Origin: Candidatus Bipolaricaulota bacterium | Lineage (GTDB): Bacteria; Bipolaricaulota; Bipolaricaulia; M55B111 | Assembly: GCA_018334915.1 (NCBI GenBank) | Contig: JAGXLB010000005.1 | Location: 1-49,409, forward strand | DNA length: 49,409 bases | Reading direction: 5' to 3' | Shown here: one piece after another, positions 24,339 to 32,641 of the stretch | Position numbering within the stretch: position 1 is the first letter of the stretch | Layout of the letters: each line of letters opens with the position of its first letter | Position numbers and translations under genes: made by a program | The notes under the pieces: model-generated | What the model saw: only the letters and a program-made list of their open reading frames with translations | Told to the model about the DNA's origin: nothing | Database searches by the model: none

Positions 24339-24827
24339 CTACTTCACAGAATTATCGGGATTCTGGATATCCGAATAGTCGCTTAATTTCTCAGCCATCT
24401 CCAGCCTGCCAAACCTTCTGTAAGCCTTTGACTCGTAGCCCAGGTTCAAAACGGGAATTTCCATTTCTTTCACGGTAACTATTTTTTTGTGCTTATCGAT
24501 ATCTATTGGTTCTTCCCATTCACCGTCGTAGAACTTCTGAACCGCCCCCATTATCTCAACCAGAACACCTTCGATTTTGAGAGCACCAAAGTGAGACTTT
24601 ATTCTATCAGTGGATGAAAACTTAACCTTTTTGATCACGTACTCCTGGAATAGTCGCTCTATCTCGTAGGCGCCGGGTTTATCCGTTTGTATATCCAGGT
24701 CATTAGGGCTTACAGGAACACCTTGAAGGCAAAAAGAAACACTTCCGGTCACCACCCAGTTCACTTCGGTTCCTTTTAACTCGGAATATAGCTTTTGCAA
24801 TACTTCCAGGTGCTTACATGGAAGCAT
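24339..24827 (-). CDS. Small nucleotidyltransferase-fold protein
   Basis: 162 residues from ATG 24827, 9 bases after GGAGG. VVTGSVSFCLQGVPVSPNDLDIQTD gives the GS ... N-D-L-D-I pattern of minimal or aminoglycoside-type nucleotidyltransferases, with GVLVEIMGA as the likely third carboxylate strand. The C-terminal part mentions YESKAYRRFGRLEMAEKLSDY. Members of this fold transfer nucleotides to tRNA, drugs or toxin targets, so the role is open: it could be an unpaired MNT/AbiEii-like toxin-system member or a housekeeping enzyme. No HEPN or AbiEi partner is next to it. Confidence 0.65.
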   Translation of the reverse strand: MLPCKHLEVLQKLYSELKGTEVNWVVTGSVSFCLQGVPVSPNDLDIQTDKPGAYEIERLFQEYVIKKVKFSSTDRIKSHFGALKIEGVLVEIMGAVQKFYDGEWEEPIDIDKHKKIVTVKEMEIPVLNLGYESKAYRRFGRLEMAEKLSDYSDIQNPDNSVK

Positions 24828-25000
24828 GCTTTTGAACCTCCACAATTAAACTTCGACTTATGCCAACATTAGCAGGTTCCGAGGATATCACCAAGGTAGC
24901 AAATAAACGTGAACGGTCCTCCGGGTTGGTCGCAATGGTTTAGTCCGGAAAGTGTCTGTTATTCGCTGGTTAATCTTATCGGGGGTGAAAACCTCTACAC

Positions 25001-25372
25001 TCACCATCCTGATAACGCCTTTTTTAGAGCGTTCAGGGATAAAGAGGCGCAGTCTTTTCTCATTTTTGCTGGGTTCCCCATATTTTCAACAAGGTCATCA
25101 AAGGTTAACTCCAAGGCCTCCCTGACATTTAACCCCTGGATCATCTGGGTCAATATTGAGGCAGCACCAATGCTGAGCACGCAACCGTGACCATGGAATT
25201 TTACCTCACTTATTTCGGCCCCATCCAGTTTTATCTGAAGAGTAACTCTATCTCCACACTTCGGATTCTCCTCCGTCACACTAAAATCGGGGTCACTTAA
25301 TTTGCCTTTGTTATGGGGGTTCTGATAATGGTGAACTACGTCTTGGTTATAAATCTCCGGCTTATCTTTCAT
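25001..25372 (-). CDS. sufU: SufU-type Fe-S scaffold / sulfur acceptor
   Basis: About 123 residues. Conserved metal ligands are in NPKCGD (Cys42, Asp44 counted from an upstream GTG), HGHGCVLSIGAAS (Cys67) and RKDCASLSLNALKKAL (Cys111). The R-K-x-C-A-x-L form is the SufU signature rather than IscU. In Firmicutes SufU takes persulfide from SufS using a zinc ion. It overlaps the end of sufS by about 10 bp, with ATG 25372 embedded in the sufS tail. GTG at 25381 is an alternative start. No sufBCD genes are in the window. Confidence 0.92.
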   Translation of the reverse strand: MKDKPEIYNQDVVHHYQNPHNKGKLSDPDFSVTEENPKCGDRVTLQIKLDGAEISEVKFHGHGCVLSIGAASILTQMIQGLNVREALELTFDDLVENMGNPAKMRKDCASLSLNALKKALSGW

Positions 25373-26591
25373 CTGCACCACCCAGGATTTTTTTCGCTTC
25401 TTTAATTGCGTCGATAAATCGATCGACGTCCTCGGGAGCGTTATAGACGTAAAAGCTCGCCCGGGCCGAAGAATTTAATTCCATAACTTCGTGCAGGGGT
25501 TGAGCACAATGAAGGCCCGCTCTGATGGCTATGTTGTCGAGGGAGTCAAGTGCAGTCGCCAGGTCATGCGGATGAACTCCTTCAACGTTAAACGAGACAA
25601 GTCCTCCCCGGGATTCACCCTCTTTCGGTCCGTAAATATCGACGTAAGGTATCTCCGACAGCTTATTCACGGCTCTTTGAGCCAGTCTATCCACGTGCTC
25701 GTTAACCTCCGAGATCCCCAACTCATTTAGGTAGTCCACACTGGCCCCAAAGGCAATTATCTGGGCAATCGGAGGAGTTCCTGGTTCAAATTTTTGCGGC
25801 GGATCATTCCATTTGACCTTTCTTCGGTCCACTTTTAGAACCATCTCTCCGCCACCAAACGGAGGGGGCATCCGGCAAAGTAAATCTTCTTTTCCGTAAA
25901 GAACTCCCAGACCGGTCGGACCTAACATCTTATGGGCCGAAAAAGTTAGGAAATCGACCTTGTACTCAGAGATGTCGAACTTTCTATGCGGTAACCATTG
26001 AGCCCCGTCCATAACCACCAGGGCATCTCTCTCATGGGCCAGATCTGTCATCTCCTTTATCGGATTAACAGTTCCCACGACGTTCGAAATCCCGGGTACC
26101 CCTACAGCTACGGTGTCAGGGGAAAGCTTACTTTTGTAGTCTTCTAAATCCAGCCTCCCCTCTTTCGTTACGTCAACGTATTCCAGCTGAAACTTTTCCG
26201 ACCCATTAGCCATGAACCTCCAGGGTAGGATATTACTATGATGATCCATTTCGGTCACCAGAATTTTACCTTCCATCTCTGGCCAGTGATGCAAGGAATA
26301 GGCAATAATATTTATCCCTTCCGTACAGTTCTTGGTAAAAACAATTTCCCGGGGGGAATCAGATCCAACGAAATCAGCTACTTTCTTACGGGCTCTTTCG
26401 TATTTTTCAGTAGTCTCGTTGGCAAGTTGATAAATCCCTCTGTGTACGCTAGTTCCAAGGTTTTGATAATAGTTTTTCAAGGATTGGATCACTGAGTCGG
26501 GGGTAAGGGTGGTTGCGGCGTTGTCCAGATAGACTACATCTCGATTTTTCAGCACGGGGAAATCTTTCTTGACGTCTTTTACGTTCAACAT
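25362..26591 (-). CDS. sufS: Cysteine desulfurase SufS
   Basis: 409 residues, class V aminotransferase fold. YLDNAATTLTP, MDHHSNILPW, VMDGAQW, the PLP lysine at 221 in TFSAHKMLGPTG, and the active Cys362 in AGLHCAQPLHE are present; the short loop around RAGLHCAQP marks the group II (SufS) type. It removes sulfur from cysteine and hands it to SufU, encoded next. The ATG at 26591 has only a distant AGGAG (about 20 bases upstream), so the start is slightly uncertain. Confidence 0.95.
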   Translation of the reverse strand: MLNVKDVKKDFPVLKNRDVVYLDNAATTLTPDSVIQSLKNYYQNLGTSVHRGIYQLANETTEKYERARKKVADFVGSDSPREIVFTKNCTEGINIIAYSLHHWPEMEGKILVTEMDHHSNILPWRFMANGSEKFQLEYVDVTKEGRLDLEDYKSKLSPDTVAVGVPGISNVVGTVNPIKEMTDLAHERDALVVMDGAQWLPHRKFDISEYKVDFLTFSAHKMLGPTGLGVLYGKEDLLCRMPPPFGGGEMVLKVDRRKVKWNDPPQKFEPGTPPIAQIIAFGASVDYLNELGISEVNEHVDRLAQRAVNKLSEIPYVDIYGPKEGESRGGLVSFNVEGVHPHDLATALDSLDNIAIRAGLHCAQPLHEVMELNSSARASFYVYNAPEDVDRFIDAIKEAKKILGGADER

Positions 26592-26705
26592 TATTTTTTA
26601 TGGTTAATTTGTTCTCCTGAAGTTATACTACTTTGATCCTCATGAATTGGTAACTAAATACCCTTTTTCCTAGATTATCATAAATGAAAGAAAATATAAA
26701 TACCA

Positions 26706-26967
26706 GTCAAGAACCCTACCCCGAAGGCAGGGGCTTGAAAAACATATGAACAACAGTACTTTAAGGTTAAAAACCGGGAATTGACCCAGCAACCAATTGA
26801 GGAGACTAACCTGGCCAAATTAAACCAAACCTTTTCTCGTTGGCTTTGCCTAACAGGTTACGCGTACGATAACTTCACCAGGTCCCTATCTCAACTGGGT
26901 GCTGGAGGTAAACCAGCCGATCACTCCCCGCAGCACGCTGCAGGGATTCCTCGGCAGGTTTTGGTGA
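26706..26967 (+). repeat. Family A structured element, copy 2
   Basis: Fills most of the 408-bp sufS-ZIP gap. GTCAAGAACCC begins it, then P1 (CCCTACC with GGCAGGG), P3 (26787-26801 with 26890-26904, 13 of 15 pairs) and P4 (GCCGA 26916-26920 with TCGGC 26951-26955). The inner hairpin GCAGC/GCTGC replaces the sequence of the other copies but keeps the pairing. Between the P3 arms TAACCTG and CAGGTTA pair. It is the most diverged copy; P2 is not recognisable. Confidence 0.75.
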
Positions 26968-26999
26968 TGTAGAAACCAGTTAAAACCAGGAGATCCCGG

Positions 27000-27818
27000 T
27001 TAACCCAGTGCAACGTCAAGTGTCATCATTATCGTAAATCCTACCATAACTCCCATGGTAGCGGTATCAGCATTTCCCTCGACCTGCGATTCCGGTATCA
27101 GTTCCTCCACCACCACAAAGATCATTGCTCCAGCTGCAAACGCCAAAGCATAGGGTAGCAGTGGCCTAACAACTATGACCGCTATTACTCCCAAGAGACC
27201 TGCCATCGGTTCTACTATTCCGGAGAGCTGACCGTACCAGAAGCTACGGAGGCGAGAAAATCCTTCCCTTTTAAGAGGTACCGAAACCGAAGTTCCTTCC
27301 GGAAAGTTTTGGATGCCTATCCCGAGAGCTAGAGCCATAGCACCGCTCAGAGTTGCAGTTGGTAAATCAGCTGCCAGCGCACCAAAAGCCACGCCCACTG
27401 CCAGTCCTTCCGGAATATTGTGAATTGTTATAGCCAAGATCAACAGCACGCTCCTGTGGAGACTGGTCTTGACACCCTCCGCTTCTTCCATGGGGAACCC
27501 CAGGTGGAGGTGGGGCATATACCTGTCAATGGCTCTGAGAAATACCCCACCAAGGAGGAACCCGATTGCCGCAGGAAGAAAAGCCGGAAGCTGTGAATCT
27601 TCAGCCATCTCGATTGCAGGAGCCAGCAAAGACCAGTAACTCGCGGCTATCATGACCCCGCCCGCAAACCCGAGCATGAAATCCAGAACCTTCCGGTTTA
27701 CCTCTTTGAAAAAGAACACTAACCCGGCACCCGCGGCCGTCAGGAACCAGGTAAATCCGGTGGCAACAAGAGCCTGAAGGACAGGACCCAGGGATTTAAA
27801 CCAGTTAAATATTCCCAT
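27000..27818 (-). CDS. ZIP-family metal transporter (ZupT/GufA-like)
   Basis: 272 residues from ATG 27818, with GGAGG 5 bases upstream. About eight hydrophobic helices are visible. The metal path motifs are HNIPEGLAVG (helix 4) and QNFPEGTSVSVP (helix 5), and a Gln replaces the second His found in many family members. A His-rich loop PHLHLG lies before helix 4. ZIP proteins import divalent cations, usually zinc, iron or manganese, across the inner membrane. It may be self-contained; the neighbouring gene is a CysQ-like phosphatase 115 bp upstream. Confidence 0.9.
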   Translation of the reverse strand: MGIFNWFKSLGPVLQALVATGFTWFLTAAGAGLVFFFKEVNRKVLDFMLGFAGGVMIAASYWSLLAPAIEMAEDSQLPAFLPAAIGFLLGGVFLRAIDRYMPHLHLGFPMEEAEGVKTSLHRSVLLILAITIHNIPEGLAVGVAFGALAADLPTATLSGAMALALGIGIQNFPEGTSVSVPLKREGFSRLRSFWYGQLSGIVEPMAGLLGVIAVIVVRPLLPYALAFAAGAMIFVVVEELIPESQVEGNADTATMGVMVGFTIMMTLDVALG

Positions 27819-27933
27819 ATTCACCTCCTTATCTTAATGAGACTGCATTGCCAAAATCTGGTACTTTTTCTTTAATTCAGCTCCTTCACCATTAGTGTCT
27901 GAATTTTCCGGTCCAGTAACTTCCCTCTTCTCC

Positions 27934-28743
27934 TTAGCCTCCAGCGCTTACATTTTCCAAATTTTCCACTACCTCTCGCTGGCATCCGCCACCAATCCCT
28001 ACGACTCCATGGGCCATCTTTCTTCGCTCCAGGTCGTATACTAGCTCTCTACCCCTCAGGTCAAATGCTTCTCCACCAGCTTCCTCAAGAATAACTTGAG
28101 GAGCACAACAATCCCATATTCCCAGGCGGTCGGTCGTATAGTAAACGATGTCGGCTCTCCCTTCCGCAATCGCACAGAACTTGATACCGAGACTTCCCAT
28201 CCTCGTGATATCCTTAACACCCATCTGTCCGGCAATCGCCTCGTCACGAGAGCTAAAGTGATTCCGACTGGCAATTAATACGTACCCTTCCAGGTTCTCT
28301 TTCCCCGCAACCTGTATTCTCGTTTCAGCTCCATTCTCAACCATGAATGCACCTTCGTTTTTGACCGCGTACCAGAGTTTTTCCCTGGCCGGAGCGAATA
28401 CGACCCCCATTGAGGGTTCACCATCTACCAATAGACCGACCATAATAGAAAACTCTCCCGTCTTATCTATGAAATCCTGTGTGCCGTCCAGAGGGTCAAC
28501 GATCCAGTAACTATCCTCGCTCTTACCGGGCAACAGTCCAGCCTCTTCCGCAATTATTCCCGGGTCCGTGGATTTTAGGCCACTAATTAATATATCCTCC
28601 GAGGCGTAATCCGCCTCTGTTACTGGGCTATCATCCTCCTTTTCCTCAATTGAATAATCTTTCCGGTAGTACTTTAACGCCTCAGTACCCGCATTTCTGG
28701 CAAGGTCTATTACCTCGTCAAGATAGCTATTATAATTTGTCAA
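27934..28743 (-). CDS. Inositol monophosphatase family, CysQ-like phosphatase
   Basis: 269 residues from TTG 28743, preferred because GGGAGG is 8 bases upstream. Metal site: ITEAD-like VTEADYASE, EEAG, and WIVDPLDGTQDFI, the D-P-L-D-G-T signature; the second motif is GIWDCCAPQVILEEAGG. The DGTQDF wording resembles CysQ 3'(2'),5'-bisphosphate nucleotidase more than SuhB (DGTxNF). It would recycle PAP from sulfate assimilation or hydrolyse an inositol or sugar phosphate. The C-terminus has GIGGGCQREVVE. Lithium-sensitive family fold; substrate not certain. Confidence 0.85.
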   Translation of the reverse strand: MTNYNSYLDEVIDLARNAGTEALKYYRKDYSIEEKEDDSPVTEADYASEDILISGLKSTDPGIIAEEAGLLPGKSEDSYWIVDPLDGTQDFIDKTGEFSIMVGLLVDGEPSMGVVFAPAREKLWYAVKNEGAFMVENGAETRIQVAGKENLEGYVLIASRNHFSSRDEAIAGQMGVKDITRMGSLGIKFCAIAEGRADIVYYTTDRLGIWDCCAPQVILEEAGGEAFDLRGRELVYDLERRKMAHGVVGIGGGCQREVVENLENVSAGG

Positions 28744-29059
28744 GTTTCGATTCCTCCCCAAGTTTATCCGTGGTTATTTTAAGGAAAAACCCTTTTGAAA
28801 AAGATTATATCGTTCGTAAAAACTAAAACAACCGACCAACGAACTATTAGACAATTTATCTCTAACCTAATATCCCCGCGCCAGGTTTGTACTTTGTAAC
28901 AAAAATCAGCGGAACTACTCACGAGGCAAACCAGTGGAGCCTTCCCGATGATTTTTGATAATACACAAGAGCCTTCAGAAATTCAGGTAAACTCTTATGT
29001 TGATATCGTCAATTTTTCCGGACATAATCTTTACCGGCAATATCACCAGAGGAGGGACA
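28744..29059. other. Non-coding gap before NifX-like gene
   Basis: 316 bp between divergent genes. AAAAATCA near 28900 and TGATTTTT near 28948 can close a roughly 55-base domain containing GAGGC/GCCTT, which hints at a leader structure, but I recognise no known riboswitch. CCGG occurs twice around 29019-29036. No credible reading frame covers it. Confidence 0.3.
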
Positions 29060-29467
29060 ATGCAACCAATTGTAGCCTGCGGTACTTCTGATGGGAAAAA
29101 CCTATTTAAAGACCATTTCGGCGCTGCACCTTACTTTTACTTGTACAAAATAAACGTCCAGGGGTTTGAGTTTATCGAAGAAATCGAAAATATCTCACGG
29201 GCAGACTCAGAGAACGAGGAACCAGGCGGAAAGTTAAAGGCGAAGAACATTTCTTCCTTGCTAAAATCGAAGTCAGCCAACGTACTCGTTTCCCACCAGA
29301 TGGGTCCTCACCTGGCAAAAATAAGTAAGGATTTCGTTCCGATAATATCACGGGAGTTAGATATTGACGCTGCACTCAATTCAGTAAGAGAAAAACTCCA
29401 CCTCGTCGAGAGGGAATGGCGGAAAGGGGAAAACCAAAAATACCTGGTATTAGAGGAGTCCTCATAA
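29060..29467 (+). CDS. NifX / dinitrogenase iron-molybdenum cofactor-like protein
   Basis: 135 residues from ATG 29060, chosen for GAGGAGGG just upstream; an ATG at 28997 adds an unlikely 21-residue lead. VACGTSDGKNLFKDHFGAAPYFYLYKI and NVLVSHQMGPHLAKIS follow the family pattern (strand, then D-x-HFG, then strand, with G-x-G-P before the last helix). These ribonuclease H-like small domains bind metal-sulfur cofactors; outside nitrogen fixers they are common in anaerobes with unclear roles. There are no nif genes here. An FAD oxidoreductase follows 112 bp downstream. Confidence 0.85.
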   Translation: MQPIVACGTSDGKNLFKDHFGAAPYFYLYKINVQGFEFIEEIENISRADSENEEPGGKLKAKNISSLLKSKSANVLVSHQMGPHLAKISKDFVPIISRELDIDAALNSVREKLHLVEREWRKGENQKYLVLEESS

Positions 29468-29579
29468 GAAAATGACAATTACGCCGGGGACCGGAATTAG
29501 CAATGAAAATTACTAAAGTTAGAAGTTTAAAATAGCCCGGAGACGAATTCGGTCGACCAAAAATATCACTGGGAGTATT

Positions 29580-30767
29580 GTGAGCAAGGTTTTAATTATC
29601 GGGAATGGCGTTGCCGGATCAACGGCCGCAAGCGTGATTTCTCGCGCCAACCAGGAAGTTGACCTGAAGGTTTTTACGAGGGAAAAACACCCTTTTTACC
29701 AGAGGACCAGGCTGGGCGAGGTTCTTGGTGGCAAATCATCCGCCAAAGATATTATCTTACATGACACCCAGTGGTACGCCGAACGTAACATAGATTTACA
29801 GCTAGAAACCACGGTTGGTAAAATAGACCCAGAGAAAAAAATTGTCAAAAACGAGCTTGGAGGTAAATTTTCCTACAACAAACTGCTGCTAGCTCCCGGA
29901 GCTAAACCATTATTACCTCCGATAAGTGGTTTAAATAAGGGAAACGTATTTTCTTTAAGAACACTCAAGGACGTTCGAAAGATAAAATCCCAACTAAATA
30001 ACGTGAAAGACGCAGTGGTTATTGGAGGAGGTCTTCTCGGCCTGGAATCGGCTTTCGCGCTAAAACAGCGGGTCCAAAACGTAACTGTGGTAGAGGCACT
30101 GCCTATAGTCATGGGCAAACAACTGGACAAAACTGGATCAAAATACGTCCAGGCCAGGCTGGAAAGTATTGGTATTGACTTCAAGCTGAATGCCAGGGCA
30201 AAAGAACTGACCGGCGGAAAACTTGTTACGTCTGCCGTTCTTAATACCGGCGAGACCGTGAGAACGGATATGGTAATCATTTCGGCAGGGATATCTCCTC
30301 GAACTGAACTCGCTGAAAGTGGTGGTCTCGAAACTTCGCGGGGGATAATCGTCGATAAAACTCTCCGGACTTCCGATGATGAAATATTCGCCGCGGGAGA
30401 CGCCATGGAACAAAATGGCCGTTGCTACGGAATATGGCCCCCTGCTCAAGAGCAGGGAAAGATAGCAGGCAAGAACTTGATTGGTGGCGAGAAGGTGTAC
30501 GAAGGAAGTCTAAGTTATTTCAAACTGAAAGTCGCCGGCATCGACATGATATCCGCCGGAATAAGGGACGAAGAAAGAGCCAGGGAAGTTTTGGTTAACG
30601 AAAAAGAAAGCGAACAAACGTACAAAAAATTCTTTTTGAACGAAAATGAAGAACTCATAGGAGCAATCCTGGTCGGCAACCAATCATGTTACCCAGCTGT
30701 GCTCAACGGACTTAGAACCAGGAAAACTTTTGACCAGCTTAACGCAGAAGAACAACTGATTAACTGA
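29580..30767 (+). CDS. NAD(P)/FAD-dependent oxidoreductase (rubredoxin/nitrite-reductase-like)
   Basis: 395 residues from GTG 29580 with GGGAG upstream. FAD motif VLIIGNGVAGSTAASVI, HPFYQRTRLGEVLGG, NAD motif AVVIGGGLLGLESAFAL at about 140, and TSDDEIFAAGDAMEQNGRCYGIWPPAQEQGKIAG. The last phrase and overall length are typical of the flavin part of NirB-like and rubredoxin-reductase-like enzymes. No CxxC disulfide is present. Its substrate is probably a small iron-sulfur or rubredoxin protein. An aminotransferase follows after 22 bp, and the NifX-like gene precedes it on the same strand. Confidence 0.85.
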   Translation: MSKVLIIGNGVAGSTAASVISRANQEVDLKVFTREKHPFYQRTRLGEVLGGKSSAKDIILHDTQWYAERNIDLQLETTVGKIDPEKKIVKNELGGKFSYNKLLLAPGAKPLLPPISGLNKGNVFSLRTLKDVRKIKSQLNNVKDAVVIGGGLLGLESAFALKQRVQNVTVVEALPIVMGKQLDKTGSKYVQARLESIGIDFKLNARAKELTGGKLVTSAVLNTGETVRTDMVIISAGISPRTELAESGGLETSRGIIVDKTLRTSDDEIFAAGDAMEQNGRCYGIWPPAQEQGKIAGKNLIGGEKVYEGSLSYFKLKVAGIDMISAGIRDEERAREVLVNEKESEQTYKKFFLNENEELIGAILVGNQSCYPAVLNGLRTRKTFDQLNAEEQLIN

Positions 30768-30789
30768 ACTGGATTAAAAAGGTGATAAA

Positions 30790-31995
30790 ATGGATCGCAA
30801 ACCAAAAATTTCAACCAGGGCGTCCAGCTTTCCCGAGTCTCCAATAAGAAAATTGAACCCTCTGGCGGACAGGGCTAAAAACGAAGGTACGAAGGTTTAT
30901 CATGTAAATATTGGCCAACCTGATATTCCCACTCCAAAAGAGTTCCTGGACGGTATCAAGGAAGCCGGTATTGAGGTTCTTAGCTACAGCCCGTCAAAAG
31001 GAATAAGAAAAGTTCTCGAAAGTCTGGCGGGTTACTACAGCGATCAAGGAATAAATATAAACCCGGAAGAAATTATGATCACCACCGGAGGTAGTGAAGC
31101 AGGATTATTCGCCTTTTATACGGCACTCGAACAGGGATCGGAGATATTGATACCCGAACCGTTCTATACTAATTACAGGGGCTTTGCCCGGATGACCGGA
31201 GTTAATATCAAACCCATATCTACCGAACGAGTAAACAATTTCGCCCTCCCGGATACCGGGGAAATTGAAAACCTGATAACAGAAGAGACCGGAGCCTTAC
31301 TGCTTACAAACCCAAGTAACCCGACCGGAAGGGTTTATTCCGAGCGGGAAATTAATACGGTTAAAAACTTAGTCAGGGAAAACGATCTGTTTCTGATTTC
31401 GGACGAAGTTTACCGGGAATTCGCGTACCGTGATACCCGTCCGGTAAGTGCCATCAACCTTGAGGGTATAGAAAACAGGGCAATAATGATTGATAGCATA
31501 TCCAAAAGGCTCAGCGGCTGCGGAGCGAGAATCGGGACACTGGTCAGTAGAAATGAAAAGATAATGAATGCCGCCCTTCGGCTGGGTCAGGCCAGGCTGT
31601 CACCGCCGACTATGGGTCAGCTGGGTTTAGCCAGGTTTCTCAATTCCTCGTCCTACCCTTCCGCGATCGAGGAAATGATAAACCGCTACGAAAAGAGAAG
31701 AGATACCTTTCTGGAAGAACTAGACGGGATAGAAGGTCTGAGGTTTGGTAAACCCGACGGAGCGTTTTACCTCATGGTGAGTTTGCCCGTGGAAAACGCA
31801 GAGACCTTCGTCCGGTGGATGCTTACCGATTTCAGGGCCAGGGGAGAAACCGTAATGATGGCTCCCGGAGAGGGGTTTTACGATACCCCCGGAAAGGGGA
31901 AAGACGAGGTAAGGTTAAGTTACGTCCTAAACAGAGAAAATCTCGAAAGAGTAGCAGAACTTATAGAAAAAGGACTTACCCAATACAGGGAGTAA
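30790..31995 (+). CDS. Class I aminotransferase (aspartate-like)
   Basis: 401 residues. INIGQPDIPTP-like start HVNIGQPDIPTP, TTGGSEAGLFAFYTAL, LLTNPSNPTGRVYSEREI, ISDEVYREFAY and SISKRLSGCGARIGTLVS with the PLP lysine follow the fold-type I pattern, and RLSYVL supplies the carboxylate-binding Arg. It most resembles aspartate or broad-range aminotransferases of anaerobes. The amino acid cannot be settled from the sequence. AAAGGTGATAAA precedes the ATG and the gene is 22 bp after the FAD oxidoreductase, suggesting cotranscription. Confidence 0.88.
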   Translation: MDRKPKISTRASSFPESPIRKLNPLADRAKNEGTKVYHVNIGQPDIPTPKEFLDGIKEAGIEVLSYSPSKGIRKVLESLAGYYSDQGININPEEIMITTGGSEAGLFAFYTALEQGSEILIPEPFYTNYRGFARMTGVNIKPISTERVNNFALPDTGEIENLITEETGALLLTNPSNPTGRVYSEREINTVKNLVRENDLFLISDEVYREFAYRDTRPVSAINLEGIENRAIMIDSISKRLSGCGARIGTLVSRNEKIMNAALRLGQARLSPPTMGQLGLARFLNSSSYPSAIEEMINRYEKRRDTFLEELDGIEGLRFGKPDGAFYLMVSLPVENAETFVRWMLTDFRARGETVMMAPGEGFYDTPGKGKDEVRLSYVLNRENLERVAELIEKGLTQYRE

Positions 31996-32035
31996 ACTCA
32001 ACCAGGCCCGCGGTAGACGTTCACTCTCCGAACTT

Positions 32036-32581
32036 TTATCTCTGAAATCCTTTGCAACGAATTCGATCATCGGAGCAGTCTCCCAGGTCAAATCTACCCT
32101 GGATTAGCCTTCCCAGCACATTCCCCTCTGTTAACTGGTGGGCGAGATGGAGATGAAGACATTTCAGGTGCTCGTCGCTTTTAATTCCCCCGATGCCTCG
32201 AGATAGTGCGTCATCCAGACCTTTCTCTTCTATGAACTTTCGATCCTTCTCCGTCAGTAAGGATCGCTGGGTTTCAAGGTAACGCTCTTCATCCTCCTGG
32301 TATTCTTCTTTCAAGCCAGGAGAAGAGGCTAGTCCTTGCTCCAGTTTCCGAACGTAACCGTTCGATTCTATCCGAGAGACTTCTTCGACGCGTTTCGGAC
32401 AGCTCAGCCAGTAGAGGGTGGGAAATACCTCGAACTCCTCTTGGTCGCGGATTAACGGTTTAGTAGTGAGTACCACGGGATACCCATAACTACATCGGAC
32501 GGGAATATCGACTAACCCTTTCGGATTTTTCTTCAGCTGCTTTTGGACTATTCTTCTGTCCTCATCGGTTATTTCACTCAT
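32036..32581 (-). CDS. DUF501 family protein
   Basis: 181 residues. The family pattern is visible: DIPVRCSYGYPVVLTTKP, FPTLYWLSCPKRVEEVSRIESNG, and the C-terminal GIGGIKSDEHLKCLHLHLAHQLTEGNVLGRLI, with conserved Cys and several His (CLHLHLAH) that could bind a metal. DUF501 (COG1507-like) has no agreed biochemical function; in other genomes it often lies near enolase and ppx genes. Here a phosphoglycerate mutase gene is 60 bp upstream on the same strand, again next to lower glycolysis. The aminotransferase converges on it from the other side. Confidence 0.85.
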   Translation of the reverse strand: MSEITDEDRRIVQKQLKKNPKGLVDIPVRCSYGYPVVLTTKPLIRDQEEFEVFPTLYWLSCPKRVEEVSRIESNGYVRKLEQGLASSPGLKEEYQEDEERYLETQRSLLTEKDRKFIEEKGLDDALSRGIGGIKSDEHLKCLHLHLAHQLTEGNVLGRLIQGRFDLGDCSDDRIRCKGFQR

Positions 32582-32641
32582 CCCGCCCCCGTGATAGATG
32601 GAATGGCCCGAATATCGAGAGCCATTCCTATTTAACTAACT

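Noticed and set aside
28895-28960. Molybdenum cofactor or other known riboswitch before the NifX-like gene
   Set aside because: Only weak pairing is visible and I could not match any conserved core of a known class.
29060-29467. Evidence for nitrogen fixation
   Set aside because: The NifX-type domain occurs widely in non-diazotrophic anaerobes and no nifHDK or nifB gene is present here.
29873-30406. 177-residue minus-strand frame inside the FAD oxidoreductase
   Set aside because: Antisense shadow; the plus-strand frame has intact FAD and NAD motifs.
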